Shown piece by piece: positions 1 to 8,015 of a DNA stretch of 64,000 bases (positions are counted from its first letter, which is position 1; each line of letters starts with the position of its first letter). The notes under the pieces were generated by a model. That model was not told where the DNA came from, made no database searches, and saw only the letters and a program-made list of their open reading frames with translations. The DNA comes from HXMU1420-13 sp965249965 (lineage in GTDB: Bacteria > Bacteroidota > Rhodothermia > Balneolales > Balneolaceae). Where the stretch lies: the NCBI GenBank assembly GCA_965249965.1, contig OZ252262.1, forward strand, positions 2,852,001 to 2,916,000, given 5' to 3'. Position numbers and translations under genes: made by a program.

Positions 1-37
1 AAATAAGACGCTAAGAATGCGTTGCATCATCATAATC

Positions 38-3000
38 TTATTTAATCAACATCATGCGCTTTGTAAAGGTATTCGATCCAGCCGTTAAGCGATAGATGTA
101 TACCCCACTTGATGCATTTCCTGCTTCCCAGTTGATTGTATAGGTTCCTGCTTCCTGATTTTGATTAACCAAAGTCGCCACTTTCTGCCCCAGCATATTG
201 TATATCGTCAATTCTACCTGACTCATTTCCGGTAGAGTGTAACTGATATTCGTACTTGGGTTAAACGGATTCGGATAATTCTGATTCAATGTGAATTCAG
301 TTGGAGCTTCCCCTATCAATAGTTCTTCGATAGATGGAGCTTGAACTTCGTTTAGTGTAACCTCAGCTTTTACTTTTGGTAATGCACCGTTAGCTGTAGA
401 AGTAAGCTCAAGATTTAATGAGTTAGACTGAATGGCCTCGATACCATAAAGTGAAACATAAGTCACCCCATTTTTGGTATTCTTCATCAAATTCCAATCA
501 TCCGGTAGATTTTGCACCCCTTTAAAGCTTACACCTTCATCCAATGTAAGCTCTAATTGAATCGCAAATATTTCGAAATCAGTTCCAGAGAAATCTAATT
601 CCAGATTTTCCACTCCGGCATTTGTGTCAATCAATCTTAGATCAACAATAGCTTTATCCGGGTTTTCTTTGATCGGAAGTGAAATACACCCAAGCTCATC
701 TCGATTACCAACTGTTTTTTGAAGGATCCAAGAAGCATCAAAAGCACTAATATCCCCGTTGCCGGTAACATCAGCAGCAGTTGAATCCAGCTCAATGAGC
801 GGCAGATATTCTTGAATCATTTCCACCGTATGCTGGAGCACATAACTTGCATCCATCGCAGTGACAAAGTTATCACCGGTTACATCACCACAAAGCCTTG
901 GAACGATGTTTATGAATCCACTAAACGGTGCTAATGGCTTCTCATTAATCAAGATGTTTGTAATTTGAATCTCCGTTTCGCCCGAGGCTAATAAATCAAG
1001 GTTCATTTTGAAAAAAGTCCCTGTTTCAGTGATGTCTTGCTCCGGACTTCCATCCGTTGCAAAAGCTACATTTATTTTACCCGCAGTTGGTTCAAAACTT
1101 ACAATTTCTAAGCCTTCTATTAATGTTCCTAATTGATCTTCAATATTTAAGGTCACAGCACCTGGATCGTAATGAATAGTGAATTCCATTCCTTGAATTG
1201 GTTCATCACCAAGATCAACCAATCTAATGGGCATGCCTTCATTTGTGTTTACTAAGGCAGCGAATGAATCCAGGGCAAAACCTGCTTCAAAATTTGGCCC
1301 AAGCTCTTCGATATCACCTTCACTTTGAGGCGTAATAACATGGAAGAACTCATCAAATTCATAGGTTTCTTTCACGATTCCTTCGAAGTTAAATAACCCT
1401 TCGGGCGGCGTAGTTCCTTCAAAGACTGAATTATTTGAACCTTGCATATAGAAATTAAAGAACTCTGTTCCGGTTTCATCCGAAATGGAATATACATCAC
1501 CTGCGCGCATTGTATCAGTTGGAGATTCCGGATTGAACTTGATTCTGTTTAATCGAATCAATTCACTTTCAAAAGACTCTGGATCAGCGGCTAATTCACC
1601 TAGTGTAATTTCCTGAACCGGTAATGGATTGTTTTCAGAAATTACTTCCCATGCAAACATTCTTGTCAATTCATGTTGTCCTTCAAATTCTACAGCAACT
1701 CCAGCAACCTTGATTATGTCACCTTCTTTTATAGTGCCATTGAATACTGCTTCATTAAATGATATGGCATTCGCATCCCAAAAGAATGGACGACTAAACA
1801 ACATAGTACCAGCCGTTTCATCCTGAACATATACAAAATTATAAGTTACACGTGTAACAATACCCTCAATTGAAAGGTGCGAACCATAGAATGCATTTCT
1901 GGCATCAATAATCGGTAATGCTTCAAAATTATCAATATTGAGATCACTACGGTCAATATCATTATAATAAGTATTCGGTACAGTAACTGACGTTAGATCT
2001 GTAATCTCTATCATTCTATTTGAGAATGCACCAATATTCATCTCAAGAGTTGGATCTGGTGACTCCCATTCGAATGCTCCTGTAGCTTCATCTTTTAGGA
2101 TAAATTTGTACTGGATAGTATCGCCAAGGGCAACATTTATAAAATCCACGCTTCCCGAATAGGTGGTATCCCCAAACTCAGCTTCAAGAATTATGGGATT
2201 ATCGGTATCCCACCCATTAAATTCCCCTACAAGACCTACTGAATGAATTCCTTTATCAAAATTCAGTAAATCTTGTTGAACGGCTGTATTAACAGAGAAA
2301 TTAACGGTTGTTAAAACAATCTCTTTCTTAACAATTTGTACGTTATCTAGGTTAATTACTGCACCATCATTTTCGGGCATATTCAATTTAACGCCAAAAC
2401 GCATTCCCACATCGGCATCAAAGTCGTTAGTAATGTATTCGAATTCGTAGTACGTCCAATCTGTGAATAAACTGAATCCCATAGTTACTACATCGGCAAA
2501 ACCACCAGCTTCAGGTAAACCAAGAAAAGCTTCTCCTACTCTACCTTCCGTGTCAGACTTCATCCAGAATCCAACTCTCAATAAATCTCCTTCTGCAACA
2601 AAAATGGGCTCATTTACAAATTGTGTTCGCCAAATATCCGGTCCACCATCGTAAACCACATTAACTTGTGCAGATTTGCCGTCTTCATCCTGCGAATCAA
2701 GTACTACATGATAAACAGATGGGCCATTGACGTTATCAAAAAGCCAACCTTCGGTTCCTCCAATTTCATCCTCTAATGCTGATAAAGCGAAATTCCCGTT
2801 ATAATTAACAGTATCACCTATTTCATAAGGTGGCATTGGATTTGGAAGTGGTAGTGCATAACCAAAATTATCAACCCCAAGATCCAGATCAGGTGTTCCA
2901 TTTTCGTCGGAATCAATTTCATCCCCAAATAAAATGAATGCTCGGTTGTTTGATCCGTCAAAAGTTAATGCTTCTGGCTCATCCCAGGTGACGTCGTCCC

Positions 3001-3835
3001 CGTTTTTAAGGATAAATTTGTAGTACAGTGTATCTGGATACCCTAAACTTTCGATTCCAACAGTTGTTGTGAAATCTTCGTCCAATAAATCAATCATATC
3101 AATCGGTGCGCCGGTATCCCAACCGTTGAATGACCCTACCAATTTAACTTCCTGATTATCAGGATCATAAAATCCATCATTAAATGCGTCGGTTAAATCA
3201 ACATTAAAGGTCACATCAACAACACTTACAACCGGACCGTCAACTTTTTCAATTTTAAGATTGTCCACATACATGCTGCGGTTATCATTCTCAGGAAAGT
3301 TTAAGCTTACTCCTGCTCGCATATTCACTTCTTCGTCAAATGCGCCAACTGTATAGTGATATACATATTCTGTCCAAGAAGTATCTACAGCTACAGTATC
3401 GATAGTACTTGTGTTAAAACCACCTGCTTCTGGCAGGCCAAGATAAATTTCTGCTAGTGTGCCCAATGAATCCGCTTTCAACCAAACAGAATACCTGAGC
3501 GAATCCTGTTCCCTAACAAAAATCGGTTCATTATTTATTTGAGTTGCCCAGGCATCTCCATCTGTATATAATACATTAACCTGTAGCCCTCTATCATCCC
3601 CGTCTTGTGACATTTCAACTACATCAAAAGAAGAAAATGATGTTTCTATTTTAAAAAATCCCCATCCATTCGTCGATGGTAGATCTGTCCCTAATTCCGA
3701 GTCAGTTAAGCTTCCATTATAATTAATGATATCCCCTAAATCATAGGGTGGCATTGGTGATTGCGCGAATAAAGCGCTGTTAATACCCATAGATAGAATT
3801 GCCCCCCAAAGGAACAATAGTAGCCTTTTTTTCAT
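38..3835 (-). CDS. T9SS-exported multidomain protein with duplicated carbohydrate-binding-like modules, dockerin and sorting domain
   Basis: Secreted protein of 1265 residues with a Sec signal peptide ending near A-F-A-Q. Two similar blocks follow (about 28-305 and 333-625). Each starts with M-P-P-Y-(D/E)-(L/I)-G-D and a CBM4/9-like jelly-roll, and continues with a module containing V-G-x-F-N-G-W-D-T that resembles starch-binding or CBM48-like folds. After these come an OB-fold-like segment (about 627-845), a cohesin-like segment (about 846-975), a dockerin type I-like pair of calcium loops (about 982-1046; D-x-T-G-D and D-V-T-G-N-G-D), and a C-terminal T9SS sorting domain (about 1180-1265) with the N-Y-P-N-P-F-N-P motif and a final K-R-M-M-L-I-K. 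A strong AAGGAG sits just before the ATG. Export by T9SS is well supported. The ligand is unknown and carbohydrate binding is inferred from fold-like motifs only. No catalytic domain was seen. Confidence 0.85.
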   Translation of the reverse strand: MKKRLLLFLWGAILSMGINSALFAQSPMPPYDLGDIINYNGSLTDSELGTDLPSTNGWGFFKIETSFSSFDVVEMSQDGDDRGLQVNVLYTDGDAWATQINNEPIFVREQDSLRYSVWLKADSLGTLAEIYLGLPEAGGFNTSTIDTVAVDTSWTEYVYHYTVGAFDEEVNMRAGVSLNFPENDNRSMYVDNLKIEKVDGPVVSVVDVTFNVDLTDAFNDGFYDPDNQEVKLVGSFNGWDTGAPIDMIDLLDEDFTTTVGIESLGYPDTLYYKFILKNGDDVTWDEPEALTFDGSNNRAFILFGDEIDSDENGTPDLDLGVDNFGYALPLPNPMPPYEIGDTVNYNGNFALSALEDEIGGTEGWLFDNVNGPSVYHVVLDSQDEDGKSAQVNVVYDGGPDIWRTQFVNEPIFVAEGDLLRVGFWMKSDTEGRVGEAFLGLPEAGGFADVVTMGFSLFTDWTYYEFEYITNDFDADVGMRFGVKLNMPENDGAVINLDNVQIVKKEIVLTTVNFSVNTAVQQDLLNFDKGIHSVGLVGEFNGWDTDNPIILEAEFGDTTYSGSVDFINVALGDTIQYKFILKDEATGAFEWESPDPTLEMNIGAFSNRMIEITDLTSVTVPNTYYNDIDRSDLNIDNFEALPIIDARNAFYGSHLSIEGIVTRVTYNFVYVQDETAGTMLFSRPFFWDANAISFNEAVFNGTIKEGDIIKVAGVAVEFEGQHELTRMFAWEVISENNPLPVQEITLGELAADPESFESELIRLNRIKFNPESPTDTMRAGDVYSISDETGTEFFNFYMQGSNNSVFEGTTPPEGLFNFEGIVKETYEFDEFFHVITPQSEGDIEELGPNFEAGFALDSFAALVNTNEGMPIRLVDLGDEPIQGMEFTIHYDPGAVTLNIEDQLGTLIEGLEIVSFEPTAGKINVAFATDGSPEQDITETGTFFKMNLDLLASGETEIQITNILINEKPLAPFSGFINIVPRLCGDVTGDNFVTAMDASYVLQHTVEMIQEYLPLIELDSTAADVTGNGDISAFDASWILQKTVGNRDELGCISLPIKENPDKAIVDLRLIDTNAGVENLELDFSGTDFEIFAIQLELTLDEGVSFKGVQNLPDDWNLMKNTKNGVTYVSLYGIEAIQSNSLNLELTSTANGALPKVKAEVTLNEVQAPSIEELLIGEAPTEFTLNQNYPNPFNPSTNISYTLPEMSQVELTIYNMLGQKVATLVNQNQEAGTYTINWEAGNASSGVYIYRLTAGSNTFTKRMMLIK

Positions 3836-3900
3836 CCGTACTCCTTAATTTTTTGATTAGTAGCCTTCTTCACTTCAACCCCATAAGAAAGCAGCTGAAT

Positions 3901-3922
3901 ATGATTAATCCATATTAATCAT
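3901..3922. promoter_or_regulatory. Perfect 9-bp inverted repeat, possible operator
   Basis: ATGATTAAT-CCAT-ATTAATCAT, with perfect 9-bp arms and a 4-bp spacer, lies about 65 bp upstream of the T9SS protein start. On the minus strand it sits just downstream of a TTATTTTG box that matches the TAnnTTTG consensus at 7 of 8 positions. It has no T-tract, so an operator is more likely than a terminator. The regulator is unknown. Confidence 0.4.
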
Positions 3923-3945
3923 CAAAATAAATTTAACATAACCAC

Positions 3946-3978
3946 AAAAAAAAGAACCACATATTTATGCAGTTCTTT
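3946..3978 (-). terminator. Intrinsic terminator of alanine dehydrogenase gene
   Basis: On the minus strand AAAGAAC and GTTCTTT form a 7-bp stem that can extend inward through two wobble pairs and CATA/TATG, followed by eight Ts. It lies about 40 bp after the ald stop codon and separates ald from the downstream T9SS protein gene. Confidence 0.75.
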
Positions 3979-4015
3979 GGAAGACAATTGGTTAACTATT
4001 TGAGTATATATTTGA

Positions 4016-5131
4016 TTACGCCATGAATTGGTCTACGTTTTCATACTCTAGCCCAAATGCATTGGCTACATCTGCATAAACAATGGTACCGTTCGCGATA
4101 TTAAGCCCCATTTTAAGTTCCGGGTCATCCATAATAGCTTGTTTCCAACCTTTATTTGCCAAGGCCACTGCATAAGGCAGTGTAACGTTTGTTAACCCAA
4201 GTGTTGAAGTGTAAGGAACAGCCCCGGGCATATTAGCTACACAATAATGTAGTACGTCATCTACGAAATAAGTAGGATCCTGATGGGTTGTTGGTTTTGA
4301 AGTTTCAAAACATCCACCCTGATCTATGGCTACATCAACAAGTACAGTACCTGGGCGCATTTCTTTGAGCATCTCTTTTGTTACTAAATGCGGAGCTTTT
4401 GCGCCTGGCTTTAAAACAGCTCCAATGATCGCATCTACATGAGGCAACATGTCTCTGATATTTGCCTCAGATGAGAAAAATGTGCTAATATTTTTAGGCA
4501 TTACATCATCTAAGTAACGAAGCCTTGGCATATTAATATCCATAATCGTGGTGTCGGCACCCATACCTGCTGCTATTTTAGCTGCATTTACACCCACTAT
4601 TCCACCACCTAGTACTAAAACTTTTGCAGGTCGTACACCAGGTATACCACCCATTAACATCCCTCTTCCGCCTTTTGGCTTTTCTAAATAAACAGCCGCT
4701 TCCTGTGCTGCCATTCGCCCGGCAACTTCACTCATTGGGATTAATAATGGCAATGAGCGATCTGCTTTTTCCACTGTTTCGTATGCAATGGCAATACATT
4801 TTGAGTCAATTACAGCTTTTGTTAGAGTCTCATCTGCAGCAAAGTGAAAATATGTGAAAATAACCTGCCCTTCTCTCATCCTCGGATATTCAACAGCAAT
4901 AGGTTCTTTCACTTTCATGATCATTTCAGATCGCTTCCATAGATCTTCAACATCATCCAAAATTTCAGCACCGGCATCCAGATACATTTGATTGGAAAAC
5001 CCACTTCCAACTCCAGCGTTATTTTCTATATACACCGTGTGACCATGTCTCATAAGTTGCATAACGCCACCTGGTTGAATAGCCACTCGGTTCTCCTGCG
5101 GCTTTATCTCTTTTGGAACTCCAATAATCAT
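4016..5131 (-). CDS. ald: Alanine dehydrogenase
   Basis: Catalyses reversible NAD-dependent oxidative deamination of L-alanine to pyruvate and ammonia in the cytoplasm. At 371 residues it has the usual family length and begins M-I-I-G-V-P-K-E-I-K as is typical. Substrate-binding R15 and K75 (in K-V-K-E-P) and catalytic H96 (in T-Y-F-H-F) fall at the same numbers as in characterised alanine dehydrogenases. The Rossmann motif V-L-G-G-G-I-V-G is present near residues 170-180. It is a single gene, divergent from the metalloprotease and closed by its own terminator. A palindrome and a TAnnTTTG-type box lie upstream, suggesting specific regulation. Confidence 0.96.
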   Translation of the reverse strand: MIIGVPKEIKPQENRVAIQPGGVMQLMRHGHTVYIENNAGVGSGFSNQMYLDAGAEILDDVEDLWKRSEMIMKVKEPIAVEYPRMREGQVIFTYFHFAADETLTKAVIDSKCIAIAYETVEKADRSLPLLIPMSEVAGRMAAQEAAVYLEKPKGGRGMLMGGIPGVRPAKVLVLGGGIVGVNAAKIAAGMGADTTIMDINMPRLRYLDDVMPKNISTFFSSEANIRDMLPHVDAIIGAVLKPGAKAPHLVTKEMLKEMRPGTVLVDVAIDQGGCFETSKPTTHQDPTYFVDDVLHYCVANMPGAVPYTSTLGLTNVTLPYAVALANKGWKQAIMDDPELKMGLNIANGTIVYADVANAFGLEYENVDQFMA

Positions 5132-5168
5132 GTTAACTCAATTTTATTTACTACAATTTTAAAGCCCC

Positions 5169-5197
5169 CAAAAGTAGAAAATTCTTTGCTAAAGAAT
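5169..5197 (-). promoter_or_regulatory. Candidate ald promoter box with adjoining palindrome
   Basis: On the minus strand TACTTTTG (5169-5176) fits the Bacteroidota -7 consensus TAnnTTTG and lies 38 bp before the ald ATG. Directly upstream, 5181-5197 is a perfect inverted repeat, ATTCTTT-GCT-AAAGAAT, placed where a repressor or activator could contact the -7/-33 spacer. No clear -33 TTTG was seen at the expected distance. Tentative. Confidence 0.4.
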
Positions 5198-5310
5198 GCA
5201 TCATTTGAATAGCAAAAAATCGCTTTTTTTGTGGATCGGTGTTATTTGTTGTTAAACCCGTTTACTCTCTCATTTGATGTGCCTATCTACTCCGAAATTA
5301 ATTCAAGACT

Positions 5311-7746
5311 ATGTCGAAATATTCTATTCTTTTACTTTCAATACTTATTTTTTCCGGCTGTAATTCTTCAAAAAGTGTGGTTGAAGAATCTACGAGCCAA
5401 AACAGGTCCAGAGCTCCTCAAAATGGCATTAAAGCTTTTTCGGATGTTATTAAGTCTGATGCTGTGGCTGATGAGGGTCTGTTTAATATTTACCTGCAGG
5501 ACGACAAACTTTACTACGCTATCCCCGACACCTTATTAGGCCGAGATATGCTTCTCGTTAGTCGCGTTGCCGACGTCCCGACTGATTACTTTGGATTTTT
5601 ATCAGCTGGAGCAAAAACTGCAGAGCAAGTCATTCGATTTGAACGTCAAAATGATCAAATCCTAATTCGCAAGTATTCCTTCGAAAGTATTGCAGACGAA
5701 GAACTTCCGGTTTATAAAAGTGTACAGGCAAACAACTTCGCTCCTATTTTAGCGGCTATGGATATTGAGGCACTAACGGAAGATTCTAATGGCGTTGTTA
5801 TAGAAATGACCGACTTTTTTGATGAAGATATAGAGGCAATTAGTGGCGTTCTCAGTTTTTTGAGAAGGCAATATCAGGTACGTAGATTTGACTCTGATCG
5901 ATCTTATTTAGAATCTGCAAAAAGCTTCCCAAAAAATATTGAGGTGCGCCATGTGATGACCTATCAGGCTCAGAATCCTCCCTCTGATGCAAACACCGCT
6001 ACCCTCTCGCTTCGGATGAGTCAATCCATGGTATTACTACCTAAAGAACCTATGCAAAAACGAGAATTTGATTATCGTGTGGGCTGGTTCACGATCCAGC
6101 AAATTGACTTTGGATTAGAAGAGCAAAAAGCCGCTTCAAAACGATTTATTCGTCGATGGAGATTAGAGCCTAAAGATCCCGAAGCTTATCATCGTGGAGA
6201 GCTTGTAGAACCAATTAAACCAATCATATATTATCTCGACCCTGCTACACCGGAAAAGTACCGACCGTACATCATTCAAGGGATTTTGGATTGGAATGAA
6301 GCATTTGAAGAAGCTGGTTTTAAAAACGCTGTTCAAGCTAAATTGCCACCAAGCTCAGAAGAAGACCCGGATTGGAGCCCCGAAGATATTCGCTATTCTA
6401 CCGTAAGATGGGTAGCCAACACTATCAGAAATGCTGTAGGTCCGAGTGTATCAGATCCTCGATCCGGTGAAATCATTGAAAGTGACATCGTTTGGTATCA
6501 CAATCACATGCGATCGTATCGTAATCGTTTGATGATTGAAACCGGAGCAGCAAATCCCGCAGCTCGATCTCTTCAATTAGAAGATGATTTGATCGGAGAA
6601 ACGATGCGCCGAGTAATCTCTCATGAAATCGGGCATGCAATCGGGTTACCTCACAACATGCAATCAAGCTCAGCATATCCTGTTGATTCCTTAAGAAGTG
6701 GTTCATTTACTCAAAAATGGGGAATTGCAACTACTATAATGGAATATGCCCGCCAAAATTACATTGCACAACCCGGGGATGAAAACATCCGTTTTATTCG
6801 GCAAATCGGTCCTTATGACCTTTATTCGGTAAACTGGGGCTATCGAATTATTGAAGGCGCTACCTCGCCCGATGACGAAAATCAGATTCTGGATTCCTGG
6901 ATAGAGGAAAAAGCAGGTGATCCGGTTTACAGGTTTGCAAGTTCTACCGGATATGATCCATCCGCTCAAACCGAAGATCTTTCCAATGATCCAATAAAGG
7001 CCAGTACATATGGACTGATGAATCTTAAGCGAGTTGTTCCAAATCTAATCGAGTGGACTTCTACCGACGGTAAAGGGTATGATGATCTCGATGAGATATA
7101 CAACGAGCTAATCTTCCAATGGTCAAGATATGCTCGCCATGTTTCCACAAATATTGGTGGAGTTTATCAAACCCGTCTTGCATCAGATCAAGAAGGTCAT
7201 GTCTATACTCCGGTTGATGCCGAGTATCAACGTGAAGCCATGGAATTCTTAAATGATCATGCCTTTACAACCCCAACATGGTTACTAGATGAAGAAATAT
7301 TACGCCGAATAGAACATGCCGGAGCTATTGAAACCATAAAAAATCTACAAGCTAGAATTTTAACTGCAGCGATGAATCCGGGGTCGATGTCGCGGCTTGT
7401 AGAACAAGAATCTTTCGATTCTGACGCCTATACATTATTGGAAATGCTTGAAGATGTTCGCCAAGGTATCTGGAGTGAACTTTATGCAAATGAAGAAGTA
7501 GATGCGTATCGACGCGCTTTACAACGCGAATATATCAGTTATACGCAACGTATGTTTGAACAAGACATTGCAAATTATCGCTCAGGAAATGTTGATATCA
7601 AGGATTCTGACATCAGAGCAGCACTTCGTTTCGAGTTACAATCGTTGAAAAATGATTTGGATCGTTCAAACCAACAAGACCGTATGACTAAAGCTCATTT
7701 TGAAGATATTTCTGCCAGAATTAATGAAATATTGGATGTAGATTAA
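5311..7746 (+). CDS. Zinc-dependent metalloprotease lipoprotein (DUF5117/DUF5118 type)
   Basis: Predicted lipoprotein: the N-terminus M-S-K-Y-S-I-L-L-L-S-I-L-I-F-S-G-C ends in a lipobox with Cys at 17. The 811-residue protein carries a metzincin-like zinc site, H-E-I-G-H-A-I-G-L-P-H-N, at residues 438-449 (zinc ligands H438, H442 and H448; catalytic E439). A further downstream methionine in T-T-I-M-E-Y-A could serve as the Met-turn. The arrangement matches the large secreted metalloprotease family with DUF5118 and DUF5117 ahead of the zinc domain. It is expected to act outside the inner membrane, substrate unknown. It is transcribed alone, divergent from ald, and followed by a strong hairpin. 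Confidence 0.88.
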   Translation: MSKYSILLLSILIFSGCNSSKSVVEESTSQNRSRAPQNGIKAFSDVIKSDAVADEGLFNIYLQDDKLYYAIPDTLLGRDMLLVSRVADVPTDYFGFLSAGAKTAEQVIRFERQNDQILIRKYSFESIADEELPVYKSVQANNFAPILAAMDIEALTEDSNGVVIEMTDFFDEDIEAISGVLSFLRRQYQVRRFDSDRSYLESAKSFPKNIEVRHVMTYQAQNPPSDANTATLSLRMSQSMVLLPKEPMQKREFDYRVGWFTIQQIDFGLEEQKAASKRFIRRWRLEPKDPEAYHRGELVEPIKPIIYYLDPATPEKYRPYIIQGILDWNEAFEEAGFKNAVQAKLPPSSEEDPDWSPEDIRYSTVRWVANTIRNAVGPSVSDPRSGEIIESDIVWYHNHMRSYRNRLMIETGAANPAARSLQLEDDLIGETMRRVISHEIGHAIGLPHNMQSSSAYPVDSLRSGSFTQKWGIATTIMEYARQNYIAQPGDENIRFIRQIGPYDLYSVNWGYRIIEGATSPDDENQILDSWIEEKAGDPVYRFASSTGYDPSAQTEDLSNDPIKASTYGLMNLKRVVPNLIEWTSTDGKGYDDLDEIYNELIFQWSRYARHVSTNIGGVYQTRLASDQEGHVYTPVDAEYQREAMEFLNDHAFTTPTWLLDEEILRRIEHAGAIETIKNLQARILTAAMNPGSMSRLVEQESFDSDAYTLLEMLEDVRQGIWSELYANEEVDAYRRALQREYISYTQRMFEQDIANYRSGNVDIKDSDIRAALRFELQSLKNDLDRSNQQDRMTKAHFEDISARINEILDVD

Positions 7747-7811
7747 AATTAATATCAGTCACCACCATTTTAATTTTTCAATCCTTTCTTTGACACACCT
7801 GATTTAATTCT

Positions 7812-7846
7812 AAGTAATTGAAGGCTGAAAGTGTCTTCAATTACTT
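7812..7846 (+). terminator. Hairpin with perfect 12-bp stem downstream of metalloprotease
   Basis: AAGTAATTGAAG and CTTCAATTACTT are perfectly complementary around an 11-base loop, and two further inner pairs are possible. The hairpin lies 65 bp after the metalloprotease stop. The stem is AT-rich and is followed by TTAATG rather than a clean T-tract, so it could be a terminator, a processing element or part of the leader of the downstream kinase operon. Confidence 0.5.
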
Positions 7847-8015
7847 TAATGTGTGATTATTTAGCTTTAGTACGACTCGAAAGTTTAGAATAGTAGTTAG
7901 GTTTAGAAACGACTATCTAAAAAAAGATTTCTGAATCGCTTAAGAATCAAAAAATTAAGACGATTCTAATCGTAATTAACCGTGGATAGCCTCAAATTTG
8001 GACATTCATCTATCT

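Noticed and set aside
982..3835. Cellulosome system
   Set aside because: Only one protein carries dockerin- and cohesin-like segments and no scaffoldin or glycoside hydrolase is nearby.
5231..5539. Overlapping 102-codon ORF at the start of the metalloprotease gene
   Set aside because: It lies in another frame of a clear lipoprotein gene and shows no protein-like pattern.
7790..7825. E. coli-type sigma-70 promoter (TTGACA)
   Set aside because: The matching -10 is at poor spacing, it overlaps the 12-bp hairpin, and this lineage uses a different consensus.
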